From NCBI GenBank assembly GCA_026417555.1, contig JAOADA010000002.1, forward strand, positions 234,244 through 298,243: a DNA stretch of 64,000 bases, written 5' to 3'. A program made the translations under genes and the position numbers. Shown here one piece after another: positions 25,100-35,710 of the stretch. Under the pieces are notes generated by a model. That model had not been told where the DNA came from. It did not search any database and saw only the letters and a list, made by a program, of their open reading frames with translations. Position 1 is the stretch's first letter. Every line of letters starts with the position of its first letter. This DNA is from Brevinematales bacterium. Lineage in GTDB: Bacteria; Spirochaetota; Brevinematia; Brevinematales; Thermospiraceae.

Positions 25100-26377
25100 A
25101 TGAAACGATTGTCCCAACATGAGGCAAAAACCTACACACGTTTGGGAGAAGAGGTTTCTCCCGACCTTTGGCAGAGGGTTCAGGGGATTCTCCATGATGT
25201 AGCTACGCGAGGGGATAGGGCGGTGTATGAATACACGGCCACTTTTGATGGGGTGGATACCTCTTCGTTTTCCCTTGTGGTATCTTCTGACGAATATGCC
25301 CATGCTTCCGAGGTGGTTCGTACTTCCTACGCGGACGTATGGAAGTGTTTTGTTGAGGCCGCTGAGAGGATAAGTCGCTATCATGAAAAACAGAAGGAAA
25401 CAAGTTGGTTCTATGAAGAAGAGGGGGCATTTCTTGGACAGCTTATCACTCCTTTGGAACGGGTAGGGGTGTATGTGCCTGGCGGAAAAGCGTTCTATCC
25501 CTCCTCAGTCCTGATGAACGTTATTCCGGCAAAAATTGCTGGTGTGAAGGAGATATACCTTACTACCCCACCAGAGAGAGGGGGAAGCGTTCATCCGCTT
25601 CTTTTGGCGCTTGCCCAATGGCTTGGAGTTACTGCTGTGTTCAAAGTAGGAGGGGCGCAAGCTATAGCAGCCTTGGCGTATGGGACAGAAACTATTCCAG
25701 CGGTTCATAAAATCACTGGTCCTGGAAATGCGTATGTGGCTATGGCAAAGAGACTTGTTCAAGGAAGGGTAGGGATTGATTCTCTTGCTGGTCCCAGTGA
25801 GGTAGCGATCTTTGCCGACGACTCTGCCAATCCAGAATGGGTAGCGATAGACCTTTGTGCCCAGGCAGAACATTCTCCAGATAGTGTGGTGTTTTTTCTC
25901 TCAACGTCAGAAAAGCTTCTTTCAGAGGTGGAGAGGGTTCTCCCCCAGATGGGGAAAAAACTCTCGCGATGGAATGTGATTGAAAAGAGTCTTGAGGTTT
26001 CTTACAGTGTGTTCGTTGACTCGTATGAAGATGGATTTGATCTTTTGAATCGGATAGCCCCAGAACATGCTGAGATCATTCTTCGTTTGGATACGACTGA
26101 AATTTTTTCAAAAATTAAGCATATGGGGGCTGTTTTTATTGGTCCGTGGACACCTGTAGCTATGGGAGACTACTTTGCTGGTCCCAACCATGTGATTCCT
26201 ACCTATGGTACGGCAGTATATGCCTCTCCCCTTGGTGTTCATGACTTTGTTAAGCGAACGAGTGTTCTTACCCTCTCAAAGGACTATATGGCACACCATG
26301 CCCACAAGGTGAAAACCATGGCTGATCTCGAGGGGCTTGATGCCCATGGTCTCTCAGCCATCCTGAGAAAAGCATAA
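25100..26377 (+). CDS. hisD: Histidinol dehydrogenase
   Basis: Zinc enzyme of 425 residues carrying out the last two oxidations of histidine synthesis. Typical segments are ERVGVYVPGGKAFYPSSVLM, the NAD-binding TGPGNAYV, DSLAGPSEV, QAEHSPDS (zinc histidine), the catalytic NRIAPEHAEI and AGPNHVIPT. Length is normal. No other his gene is nearby; hisD stands at the head of a two-gene unit with an ApbE lipoprotein, so the genome's his genes appear scattered. Confidence 0.97.
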   Translation: MKRLSQHEAKTYTRLGEEVSPDLWQRVQGILHDVATRGDRAVYEYTATFDGVDTSSFSLVVSSDEYAHASEVVRTSYADVWKCFVEAAERISRYHEKQKETSWFYEEEGAFLGQLITPLERVGVYVPGGKAFYPSSVLMNVIPAKIAGVKEIYLTTPPERGGSVHPLLLALAQWLGVTAVFKVGGAQAIAALAYGTETIPAVHKITGPGNAYVAMAKRLVQGRVGIDSLAGPSEVAIFADDSANPEWVAIDLCAQAEHSPDSVVFFLSTSEKLLSEVERVLPQMGKKLSRWNVIEKSLEVSYSVFVDSYEDGFDLLNRIAPEHAEIILRLDTTEIFSKIKHMGAVFIGPWTPVAMGDYFAGPNHVIPTYGTAVYASPLGVHDFVKRTSVLTLSKDYMAHHAHKVKTMADLEGLDAHGLSAILRKA

Positions 26378-26386
26378 GGGGGAAAG

Positions 26387-27394
26387 GTGTCCCACAAAAG
26401 ATCTTTTTGCTATGACTACTTGTGCTTCTTTTTTCTCTTGATTGTAGCAGGAGGTTTTTTCTCAGGATGTGAGAGACGCATTCACCAGGTTCGAGGTGAG
26501 AGGTTTTTGATGAATACTCTTTTTCAGGTGGTGCTTTATACCACCGATGAGAAACAAGCCAAACGCTGGGTAGAGGAGTCTCTTGACCTGGTTGAGGCCC
26601 TTGAGAAACGTTACAGTGTGCATCTTACCAATTCTTTGCTTTTTGCTCTGAATACAGAGGGACGAGGTTTTCTTGATGACGACCTTGTGGTGGTGTGGGA
26701 AGAGGCAGAGAAATACTATCGCCTCTCCGATGGGCTTTTTGATCCTACGGTAGAGCCCCTTATGCGTCTCTGGGGGTTTTATCATACGGGGGTTCAACGA
26801 GTGCCTTCGCCAGAGGAACTTAAAAACACGCTTGCAAGGGTGGGGTTTTCTTCTGTGACTCGAAGGGAGAGAACCATCCTTCTTCACGGGAGGAGGATAG
26901 ATTTCGGGGGTATTCTCAAGGGGTATGCCCTGGATACAATGGCAGCCTATCTCAAGAAAAAATCGGTGAGTGGTTTTCTTCTCAATGCGGGAGGAAACAT
27001 CCTTGTTTGGGGAGAAAAACCCGACCATTCCCTGTGGAATGTGGCTATTCGCCATCCCAGACGACCTAATGACGTGATAGCCATATTTTCTCTTGAGAGA
27101 GGAAGTGTGGCCACCTCAGGAGACTATGAGCGATATTTCATGGAAAATGGTGTACGTTACCACCATATCCTGAATCCAAAGACAGGCTATCCTGTTTCTC
27201 ATGGTGTGATCTCGGTCACCGTTGTAGCTTCTACGGGCATAGAAAGCGATGGTCTCTCTACCACTCTCTTTCTTCTGGGCAAAGATAAAGGAATGCACCT
27301 TGCGGAAAGACTAGGCGTAGGGGTATGTTACATTATGGAAGATCTTTCTCTTTGGACCAACCGTTTTTTTCCAAGGCTTTCTGGTACGCCATAA
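26387..27394 (+). CDS. apbE: ApbE-family FAD:protein FMN transferase lipoprotein
   Basis: Protein of 335 residues. The N-terminus is a lipoprotein signal ending in the lipobox FFSGC with the lipidated C28. The rest is an ApbE domain with MRLWGF, DFGGILKGYALD, LNAGGN, SVATSGDYER and HILNPKTGYPV. ApbE attaches FMN to Ser/Thr of membrane complexes such as Rnf or NQR on the outer face of the inner membrane. The start is GTG, preceded by AGGGGG, 9 bases after hisD. Its 3' end overlaps the convergent TrmJ-like gene by 62 bases. No Rnf or NQR genes are in the window. Confidence 0.94.
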   Translation: MSHKRSFCYDYLCFFFLLIVAGGFFSGCERRIHQVRGERFLMNTLFQVVLYTTDEKQAKRWVEESLDLVEALEKRYSVHLTNSLLFALNTEGRGFLDDDLVVVWEEAEKYYRLSDGLFDPTVEPLMRLWGFYHTGVQRVPSPEELKNTLARVGFSSVTRRERTILLHGRRIDFGGILKGYALDTMAAYLKKKSVSGFLLNAGGNILVWGEKPDHSLWNVAIRHPRRPNDVIAIFSLERGSVATSGDYERYFMENGVRYHHILNPKTGYPVSHGVISVTVVASTGIESDGLSTTLFLLGKDKGMHLAERLGVGVCYIMEDLSLWTNRFFPRLSGTP

Positions 27395-28079
27395 GCCGCC
27401 CCTGAATGCGACGGAAGAGGTTTTTCACAATCATGGCACTGTTTTCGTCTGGAGCCATCCGATAAAGAAGTTTGCGAAGGTAGGCTTCAAGCCTTTCTCT
27501 AGGAACGGTCTTGAAATATCCCATTGTTTCAAGGGTTTCGATGATAGTTTTAAGCATGGCATCAAACTCTTTTCTTTCGACGGTATGATGGGAGAGAGAG
27601 TTTTTCCATTCGCTTCGGTAGATTTCGTAGAGAACTGTCATAACTGCTTGAGCGAGATTCAGTGAGGGAAAAGCCTCTGAGGAGGGGATAGTAAGGATCA
27701 TATCACAGGTAGTAATCTCCTCGTTGGTAAGCCCACTTTTTTCTCTTCCAAACACCAAGGCAATATGTCGTTCTCTATAGGGGGCCATAGCCTCAGCCCA
27801 CTCTGGCAAGACTATGTCTTTCTGTCTCCATTGGCCAATACGTCTGGTAACAGCGAGGGAAACATCACTCTCTTTCAGTGCCTCTTGGAGAGAAAAAACG
27901 ACGTGAGCTTTTTCTAAGATAGGCTTTGCATGAACAGCGAAAGAGCAGGCATTCTCCGAGAGGTGGTTGGTTTTTGGGGAGACAAGAACAAGCCTTTCGA
28001 CGTCCATGTTCATCATACTCCTGGCAATCATACCAATATTCATGTCGCCTTCTGGCTCAACAAGGACAATAGAGATCAT
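27333..28079 (-). CDS. SPOUT RNA 2'-O-methyltransferase, TrmJ-like
   Basis: Protein of 248 residues. The SPOUT knot motifs are IVLVEPEGDMNIGMIARSM, ALVFGREKSGLTNEE and PSSEAFPSLNLAQAV, the SAM-binding motifs of the TrmH/TrmJ family. TrmJ methylates the ribose of residue 32 in tRNA; the exact target here is an inference. A GGAGGAAAAAT site fixes the start at 28079; the open frame extends 28 codons further upstream. Confidence 0.9.
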   Translation of the reverse strand: MISIVLVEPEGDMNIGMIARSMMNMDVERLVLVSPKTNHLSENACSFAVHAKPILEKAHVVFSLQEALKESDVSLAVTRRIGQWRQKDIVLPEWAEAMAPYRERHIALVFGREKSGLTNEEITTCDMILTIPSSEAFPSLNLAQAVMTVLYEIYRSEWKNSLSHHTVERKEFDAMLKTIIETLETMGYFKTVPRERLEAYLRKLLYRMAPDENSAMIVKNLFRRIQGRLMAYQKALEKNGWSKEKDLP

Positions 28080-28178
28080 ATTTTTCCTCCCTTTCTTTCG
28101 AGTAGAGTGGGTATCGTGTTTCTGAGAGAATGGTTTTGTGTGAGAGGCAGATGTTGTGAACACTCTTTGTGGTACATA

Positions 28179-29375
28179 CTACTCCTGAAGGGAACTCTCT
28201 TTGGAGAGAAGTTCCAGCCATGCCTTGGCTTGAGAAGCAAGCACATGATTTCCGTATCGTGTTACCACCCCTTCATACATCCGACGAGCCTCTTCTTTGT
28301 TTCCGCTTTCATAATAACATCCAGCCATCTCAAAAAGAATCTCTGGGTCGCGATCTTTTCTGCTATTCGAAAGTCCTCGTTTTGCTACAGCAAGGCATTC
28401 TTTGTATCGTTTCTGTTGCCTGAGAAGACGCAGAGAAGCGAGAATAGCCTCTTCAGCTTCCCGAGTGTCAGGAAAGCGGGTAAGTTTCTCATAGTAGCTG
28501 AGAGCAAGTGTAGGATTGTGGTTCTCATTGAGTTTGGCATAATAAAGGGTTTGTCGGAGAAAGGCGGTGAGTATGCCATTTTTTCGATGGCTCTCGGGAT
28601 AAAAGGCAAAGAAATTCTCATACTCCTGGATTGCGGCGGGGTAATTATTCAGGACGATATAGGCTCTTGCCCGGCCAATGAGGGCAAGCTCTCCTTTGGC
28701 CTCCTGAAGATAAGCAAGTGCTGTTGTGGGGTCGTTTTTGTAGAGGTACTGGTAGGCAATACCTACCACAAGAGCAGACACGTTCTCTGTTGAGTGACGA
28801 AGATACACCTGTTCCATCCAGGAAAGGAGAGCTGGGTCGAACTTCTCCGCATCCTTGAGCACAAAACCCACGACAGAAGCCAATCCAAGCTCATATTCTC
28901 TTGGAATATTTTCATTTAGGGCTTTTCGACACCAGGTAAGTGCCTCTAAAAAATTTCTTTGCTCATACAGAGCCATGGCCACGCTCTGCATGACAGGGAT
29001 ACGGTACTTTCCCTGTGGGTAAAGAGACAGATAAGAGGAGGCCGTCTGAAAAACCTTTTCATATTGGCCTAACTCAAGGGAGACATTGATATCACGGATC
29101 ATCATTTCTTCGGATGGGGATGAGGAAGCAGGAGAGGATGTTTCTTTCAAAGGAGTGAGTTCGATTCCCTCAAGCGTCTCTTTGTCCTGGCCACGAGAAA
29201 CACCTGCAAGAGACGTTCCTTCTTCGCCCTGTTCAGAAGAAGAGAGAGGGGCATGTGATGACACCCCTCTCTCCAAAAATATCTTGAAATACCCTTCTGA
29301 CCAGAGAAAAAAGATCACAACCACTGCGAATATACCCATCGAAACGAGAAAAGTTGTGAGCCACTTTCTTTCCAT
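28179..29375 (-). CDS. Membrane-anchored TPR protein
   Basis: Protein of 398 residues with one N-terminal membrane anchor (residues 7-30), a low-complexity Ser/Glu linker (about 40-90), and a periplasm-facing helical-repeat region with TPR-like units (for example FLEALTWCRKALNENIP, PAAIQEYENFFAFYPES, NKEEARRMYEGVVTRYG). TPR proteins hold complexes together; no partner can be named. It begins 3 bases after a barrel-like envelope protein, with which it may work. Confidence 0.8.
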   Translation of the reverse strand: MERKWLTTFLVSMGIFAVVVIFFLWSEGYFKIFLERGVSSHAPLSSSEQGEEGTSLAGVSRGQDKETLEGIELTPLKETSSPASSSPSEEMMIRDINVSLELGQYEKVFQTASSYLSLYPQGKYRIPVMQSVAMALYEQRNFLEALTWCRKALNENIPREYELGLASVVGFVLKDAEKFDPALLSWMEQVYLRHSTENVSALVVGIAYQYLYKNDPTTALAYLQEAKGELALIGRARAYIVLNNYPAAIQEYENFFAFYPESHRKNGILTAFLRQTLYYAKLNENHNPTLALSYYEKLTRFPDTREAEEAILASLRLLRQQKRYKECLAVAKRGLSNSRKDRDPEILFEMAGCYYESGNKEEARRMYEGVVTRYGNHVLASQAKAWLELLSKESSLQE

Positions 29376-29378
29376 TGG

Positions 29379-30074
29379 TTATCGTCGACCACCCCATAAA
29401 CCGAAGTAGATATTTCCTCCAACCATGAGGCTTCTATTGGCATCCATGAGATCGAGTCCTACAAAATCTAGAGAGAAGAAATCCGTGAGGATAAATCGAA
29501 GTCCGGCATTGAGAATACCTCGGTGAGTACTCGCGTAGGAAGCCCCCACTCCGTATTTATAGGGAAAATTGGAGAAATCAGCTATAATGTACAGTTGGGG
29601 TATGAGAAAATTTCTCTGAAAACCAATGGCAAAATTGATATCCCACGAGTTGTTAAAAGTATACCCCAGAATAAAGGTGGCTCCACTACTCCCCACTCCG
29701 CTTGCATTGAAACCTTCTTGCCAAGCAAAATAGAGACTAAAAAAGTTGCCCGTATTGTCTAATCCAATCTCTCCCATTGCCCCAAGAGCCCCTTGTTTGG
29801 TGAATTGAAATTTTCCGTTCAGAAGAAGCGGACTTTGGGGACGTGTTCCGATATCAATCCCTGCCCCAAGTTCAAGTTGTGACAAAGGACTGAAATTTGC
29901 GGCTATGGTGAGGGGAAGTTCAGGGGTATATTTTACCGACAGACCAAATCGTCCTCCATACGCTGCATCCACACTGGGAACAATGATATACCCATCAGCC
30001 CCTGAATATGTCGGAGCACCCATTCCCAATGCGTACATTACCACAAGACCTATACCAACGAGAAACCTTTTCAT
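29379..30074 (-). CDS. Exported barrel-like envelope protein
   Basis: Protein of 231 residues with a signal peptide (MKRFLVGIGLVVMYALGMGA). The mature part is rich in glycine and aromatic residues in alternating segments (LPLTIAANFSPLSQLELGAGIDIG, NFFSLYFAWQEGF, GILNAGLRFILTDFFSLDFVGLD), as in outer-membrane beta barrels. No family was recognised. It is the first gene of a pair with a TPR protein and has its own promoter. Confidence 0.72.
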   Translation of the reverse strand: MKRFLVGIGLVVMYALGMGAPTYSGADGYIIVPSVDAAYGGRFGLSVKYTPELPLTIAANFSPLSQLELGAGIDIGTRPQSPLLLNGKFQFTKQGALGAMGEIGLDNTGNFFSLYFAWQEGFNASGVGSSGATFILGYTFNNSWDINFAIGFQRNFLIPQLYIIADFSNFPYKYGVGASYASTHRGILNAGLRFILTDFFSLDFVGLDLMDANRSLMVGGNIYFGLWGGRR

Positions 30075-30109
30075 CTTTTCCTCCTTTTCCCTCTCGTTAT
30101 TGTATGATT

Positions 30110-30137
30110 ATTCTAGACACGTTCTGGAAAAAATCAA
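30110..30137 (-). promoter_or_regulatory. Promoter of the barrel/TPR gene pair
   Basis: TTGATT (30132-30137), 16 bases, TAGAAT (30110-30115) on the minus strand. Confidence 0.6.
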
Positions 30138-30199
30138 AAAAACGCCCCTTCACCTTCTCCCCCTTTTTTTCTAGATTCTCTTTTGGTAGGTTTTTATGA

Positions 30200-30499
30200 T
30201 TATGCTCCTTTTTCGCTTGCCACAGTGATCACAGGGAGCCGTGCTCGAAACCGCCGATCATGCTGCTGCAAAACCTCAAAAACCTTTTTTTTGATGTAAT
30301 ACAACCCTCCTCGGTACTTTGCCAGCACCCCATCATAAGTGATCTTTGTTCTCTCAGAGATATAAAAAACAGTACCCACGAATTCTACCTTTGTCCAGTC
30401 ACAGGTGACAAGCTCGGGGAGTTTGGTGAGGACAGAAGCACTGATTGTGTTGTTTTGCACAGCATCTACATACATTTTGGCCAGAGCAGAAGGATCCAT
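30200..30499 (-). CDS. Small protein of unknown function
   Basis: Soluble protein of 99 residues without recognised family. A short helical N-terminus (MDPSALAKMYVDAVQ) is followed by a mixed segment and a basic C-terminal part (IKKKVFEVLQQHDRRFRARLP). It has a good GGAGTTGGT site before the ATG. It lies between a CvpA-like gene and an envelope operon on the same strand; nothing in it points to a function. Confidence 0.65.
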   Translation of the reverse strand: MDPSALAKMYVDAVQNNTISASVLTKLPELVTCDWTKVEFVGTVFYISERTKITYDGVLAKYRGGLYYIKKKVFEVLQQHDRRFRARLPVITVASEKGA

Positions 30500-30518
30500 A
30501 CCAACTCCTTTGTCTTAT

Positions 30519-30590
30519 TTATTTCGTGGGGTATTGCTTGATCAATTTTTGGTCCCTTGTAACAAGGGGGGATCCGTACCTATACTTCAT
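30519..30590 (-). CDS. Possible 23-residue small protein
   Basis: A short open frame on the minus strand (MKYRYGSPLVTRDQKLIKQY and three more residues) begins after GAGGGAAAC and ends 19 bases before the 30200-30499 gene. It could be a leader peptide or small protein of that gene, or a chance frame. The rest of the 188-base gap holds only a short CCCTTGTAACAAGGG hairpin. Confidence 0.25.
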   Translation of the reverse strand: MKYRYGSPLVTRDQKLIKQYPTK

Positions 30591-30687
30591 GTTTCCCTCA
30601 GAGGAGAAGCAAATCCGTATAGAGATCGGGAACCCAAATTTTTGGATATCGGACCCAAAAATTCTTTTGTCTCACAATACCCCACGC

Positions 30688-31143
30688 TTATCTCAAAAAG
30701 GTAAAAAACACAAGCCACTCGATTGGTTTGACCAATGCCCCGTAAAAAGATTCTCCCACGATGGTGGACAAGGCCAAGATTCTAAAAAAGCCCAGATACC
30801 ACACCACAAATCCTATCACTAACCAGGCTCTAAGCACTCCCACAAGGGCTCCCAAAAACACATTCACCACATCGGGGTGGGCTTTTTTCTCTGGCAATCG
30901 TATAGAGGCACTCAGCACAAGAAAGAAGATCACGGAAAGAATAAGCCCAAGCAGCCCCCGAATCATCCTATCTTGAGAAATCAGAGAAACCAGAAATACA
31001 ATCACCCCGGCAAGGACCAGAGGCAGCAAGAGACGAAGAAGTTTATAAAACGCCCTATGAAAGCCTTCTCGACTATCCAGATAGATAAAGACACCCAAGA
31101 CCCCAGCCAAAATACCAACTATCACCCAATATGTTGTGTTCAT
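30688..31143 (-). CDS. CvpA-like membrane protein
   Basis: Protein of 151 residues with four predicted membrane helices. The N-terminal helix, a turn containing DSREGFHRAFYKLLR, and later helices ending with LRAWLVIGFVVWYLGFFR resemble the CvpA family, whose members are linked to colicin V production and envelope maintenance. The match is by hydrophobic pattern and the G-F-R region, so it is moderate. Of two adjacent ATG codons the second has better spacing from GGGAGG. Confidence 0.65.
   Translation of the reverse strand: MNTTYWVIVGILAGVLGVFIYLDSREGFHRAFYKLLRLLLPLVLAGVIVFLVSLISQDRMIRGLLGLILSVIFFLVLSASIRLPEKKAHPDVVNVFLGALVGVLRAWLVIGFVVWYLGFFRILALSTIVGESFYGALVKPIEWLVFFTFLR
31070..31070. other. 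Divergent control region starts downstream of here
   Basis: The CvpA-like gene reads leftwards and the tRNA genes read rightwards; their promoters lie between 31144 and 31274. Confidence 0.3.
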
Positions 31144-31169
31144 CATGTCCTCCCTTCTCTTTTTTTATT

Positions 31170-31198
31170 ATTGTAATGGACAGAGGGGAAAAAGTCAA
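31170..31198 (-). promoter_or_regulatory. Promoter of the CvpA-like gene
   Basis: TTGACT (31193-31198), 17 bases, TACAAT (31170-31175) on the minus strand. Confidence 0.75.
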
Positions 31199-31230
31199 GA
31201 CGACAAAAACTCACCTCATGACTCAAAAAC

Positions 31231-31259
31231 TTTCCAAAAAACAAAAAATATGCTATACT
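31231..31259 (+). promoter_or_regulatory. Promoter of tRNA-Pro
   Basis: TATACT at 31254-31259 lies 15 bases before the tRNA; the -35 (TTTCCA at 31231-31236) is weak. The segment AAAAATATGCTATACTATA is nearly repeated before tRNA-Tyr. Confidence 0.6.
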
Positions 31260-31274
31260 ATACGTATACTTTTT

Positions 31275-31349
31275 CGGGCCGTAGCGCAGTTTGGCTAGCG
31301 CGCTTGGTTCGGGTCCAAGAAGTCGGGGGTTCGAATCCCCCCGGCCCGA
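31275..31349 (+). tRNA. tRNA-Pro (anticodon CGG)
   Basis: 75 bases: acceptor CGGGCCG / CGGCCCG, anticodon stem CTTGG / CCAAG with loop TTCGGGT (anticodon CGG, reads CCG), T arm GGGGGTTCGAATCCCCC. CCA is not encoded. Confidence 0.96.
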
Positions 31350-31393
31350 AGAGAAGACCCTTTTATGAGGTTCATCTCTTCGGGTTTTTTCTT
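31342..31393 (+). terminator. Terminator of tRNA-Pro
   Basis: CCCGAAGAGA at the tRNA 3' end pairs with TCTCTTCGGG (31370-31379 region), followed by GTTTTTT. The hairpin reuses the last bases of the tRNA acceptor stem. Confidence 0.65.
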
Positions 31394-31484
31394 AGATTTT
31401 ATCTTCAAAGTGAGATTCGAGGGGCAGGGATATGTTGCCTTTTTCCTTTTTGGGAACAAGAAAAGCAAGAGACAAGGGGTTTTC

Positions 31485-31513
31485 TTGACTTTTCCTAAAA
31501 AATATGCTATACT
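31485..31513 (+). promoter_or_regulatory. Promoter of tRNA-Tyr
   Basis: TTGACT (31485-31490), 17 bases, TATACT (31508-31513). Confidence 0.8.
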
Positions 31514-31529
31514 ATATGCCTCATATGGC

Positions 31530-31612
31530 GGGCAGGTACCCGAGTGGCCAAAGGGGGCAGACTGTAAATCTGCTGGCACTTGCCTTCGTTGGTTCGAATC
31601 CAACCCTGCCCA
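31530..31612 (+). tRNA. tRNA-Tyr (anticodon GTA)
   Basis: 83 bases with the long variable arm of a class II tRNA: acceptor GGGCAGG / CCTGCCC, anticodon stem-loop CAGACTGTAAATCTG with anticodon GTA, variable arm after it and T arm TTGGTTCGAATCCAA. CCA is not encoded. Confidence 0.96.
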
Positions 31613-31615
31613 TAT

Positions 31616-31646
31616 ACCCACCCATGAGCGGTGGGTGTTTTTTTTC
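31616..31646 (+). terminator. Terminator of tRNA-Tyr
   Basis: Stem ACCCACC / GGTGGGT with a 7-base loop, followed by GTTTTTTTT. Confidence 0.85.
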
Positions 31647-31829
31647 TTTCTGTTCAAAAAGTTCACAGAGAGTATCCTACGCTCTGATCTCTTTTTGCTT
31701 CACAACGCATCATTTTATCCCCTTGTTCCAAGGGGAGAGGTTTTTCACCGTGGCTTACTGTGCTTCTTTAACGAAAGAAGAGAGCCTCTAAGGCTGGGAG
31801 AAGGGGGAGGAAATGTTTTTTCAAGATAC

Positions 31830-31866
31830 AAAAAGGCCACCCCTTCCAAGGAGTGGCCTTTTGTTT
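31830..31866. terminator. Terminator after gapA
   Basis: AAAAGGCCACTCC / AAGGGGTGGCCTTTT on the minus strand forms a long stem with a short loop followed by T residues; symmetrical A and T runs allow use in both directions. Confidence 0.85.
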
Positions 31867-31881
31867 TTCTTTGCAAAAGGG

Positions 31882-34178
<2,297 letters not shown>

Positions 34179-34223
34179 AAGCACCTCTTTTTCCCCTCAT
34201 CGAGAAGAGGGTACATTTTCTTC

Positions 34224-34252
34224 ATTATAAGGAAATAGAAAAAAAAAATCAA
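34224..34252 (-). promoter_or_regulatory. Promoter of dnaN
   Basis: TTGATT (34247-34252), 17 bases, TATAAT (34224-34229) on the minus strand. Confidence 0.75.
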
Positions 34253-34619
34253 CTTAAGACCTTCGATAGGGCTCATAGGGACCGTGAAAAGGATGAAAAA
34301 AACGCTCTTTTGTTTCAAAAAAAGGGAATTTCTTCTCATTCCGGGGGCAAGGTATGTTTTTTGGGTAAATCGGCTCACTTCCCCTCCTTTCTGGGTTATT
34401 TTGAATGTGGCCTATGTTTTTATCTTGCTTGTAGTCATGGTATTTTTTCTGAGAAAAGGAGAGTACCAAGAGGAGAATTTTCGCCCTTTTATTTCAAGAA
34501 AATCCCAGAAAGGGGTTTCACCACTTCCGGCTGTCAAGGTGAATCATTTCTATGGACTCAGAGGGAAAAGAATGCTTTCTTTTCTTGACAAAAAAGCAGA
34601 AAAAGCCTTTTTTGCGATG
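34253..34619. other. Intergenic region without a supported gene
   Basis: About 370 bases between dnaN and the flagellar operon. A plus-strand frame (from 34284) includes one hydrophobic stretch but runs 237 bases antisense into the next gene and is not supported. No DnaA-box cluster or tRNA is visible. A weak hairpin near 34595-34618 may end the flagellar operon. Confidence 0.5.
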
Positions 34620-35105
34620 TTACTTGCCGGCGATCATCAGTTTGAAGTCGTTATGGGCTTTGTCATACACAATCTGGGTAGAAAACTTGAGCATTTTCAT
34701 TTCTCGAAGGTGTCGATCAATATTGAATTGTTTGGCCCAGAGAGCGACGGTGGAGATGATTTCTTTGTTTTCTTTGGGAATGGGTTGGGAGGAGAGTTTT
34801 TCACATTCAGCAAGAATCTTTTTGATTCTATCTTCAATAAGAGCACGATTTTCTGATACTGATACCTCAATCATGTAGTTAACAATCTTTTGCCCGAGTT
34901 TGTCGGTCATAGAGGATCCTTTGCGTGAGGGGGCAAAGGAAGGGGTTTCGTTGGAGAGAAGGGTAGAAGGGGCTTCATGGGCTTCGGATTTTTTTCTCCG
35001 AAAGATGCCAACATACACAAAAGCAATAACGACTCCCATGGAAAGAAAAACCACAAGAACTACCATGAATTGGGTGAAAAAGATTTCATGGGGATACGGT
35101 GTCAC
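34620..35105 (-). CDS. Membrane protein of the flagellar operon, unknown
   Basis: Protein of 161 residues. A single membrane helix (about 12-34) is followed by basic residues (FRRKKSE), a Ser/Pro-rich linker (40-65) and a helical cytoplasmic domain. It is the last gene of the fliJ-SLT-flbB operon. In Borrelia flbC follows flbB, so it may fill that position, but no real sequence match can be claimed. It starts at GTG with AAGGGGG upstream; an ATG lies 13 codons later. Confidence 0.65.
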   Translation of the reverse strand: MTPYPHEIFFTQFMVVLVVFLSMGVVIAFVYVGIFRRKKSEAHEAPSTLLSNETPSFAPSRKGSSMTDKLGQKIVNYMIEVSVSENRALIEDRIKKILAECEKLSSQPIPKENKEIISTVALWAKQFNIDRHLREMKMLKFSTQIVYDKAHNDFKLMIAGK

Positions 35106-35116
35106 CGATTTCCCCC

Positions 35117-35698
35117 TTACTCTAACATCTTTCTCTGAATACGAGCAGATTGTTCAGGATCCATGAGAGATAAGAGGTATGGGACGAGAGATCGTCTTCC
35201 GGCTGCCTGGGCACGTTTCTCCATCATGCGGAGAATATCAATAAGCATTTCATCTTCTTGTTTCTCGAGGATCTTGACGGCACTCTGGGGGGGCATATTC
35301 TCAATCTGGGTAGCAATCTCTTCCACCTTTTTTTCATAGGTGGCCTGATTTTGTTTGGAGAGTTCGAACTGAGCTATCATATTTTGGATGTTTTCTTTTT
35401 CTTGGGCAAGTTCTTCTTGTTTCTGGGTGATCATGAGGAAGGCTTTTTCCATTTCTCGGCGCGCATCCTCTAGGTTGCGTTGTTTCTCTTCAAGAAGAAG
35501 CCATTTTTTCTCAAGTTCAAGTTTCTCGAGAAGAAAAGGGTTTTCAATCTTGACTACAAAGCTTTCTCTCAAGAAGGGAATCTGGGAGAATATTTGTCGG
35601 TAGTCGAGGATCTCTAACATGTCGAGAAAGTAGAGAGAAAGGATCACAAGCCCAAGATTGATCAAGAGAAGAAACAGGATTCGTTTACTTCGACTCAT
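35117..35698 (-). CDS. flbB: FlbB/MotE-like flagellar collar protein
   Basis: Protein of 193 residues. It has one N-terminal membrane helix (about 5-24), a long coiled coil (about 50-125, rich in Glu/Lys/Gln) and a C-terminal MgtE-N-like part (MPPQSAVKILEKQEDEMLIDILRMMEKRAQAAGRRSLVPYLLSLMDPEQSARI). This layout is that of MotE and of spirochaete FlbB, which in Borrelia organises the periplasmic collar of the flagellar motor that recruits stators. It lies after fliJ and a lytic transglycosylase; in Borrelia flbB directly follows the fliJ homologue. The ATG was preferred over a GTG three codons upstream because AAGGTGAT is well spaced. Confidence 0.82.
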   Translation of the reverse strand: MSRSKRILFLLLINLGLVILSLYFLDMLEILDYRQIFSQIPFLRESFVVKIENPFLLEKLELEKKWLLLEEKQRNLEDARREMEKAFLMITQKQEELAQEKENIQNMIAQFELSKQNQATYEKKVEEIATQIENMPPQSAVKILEKQEDEMLIDILRMMEKRAQAAGRRSLVPYLLSLMDPEQSARIQRKMLE

Positions 35699-35710
35699 GG
35701 GGATCACCTT

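Noticed and set aside
34185-34619. Region next to dnaN considered as replication origin
   Set aside because: No DnaA-box cluster or dnaA gene seen; only the dnaN promoter can be supported.
34284-34856. Plus-strand open frame of 190 codons with one hydrophobic stretch, beside dnaN
   Set aside because: It overlaps the minus-strand flagellar-operon gene antisense by 237 bases, has no clear ribosome site, and its second half is low-complexity shadow of that gene.
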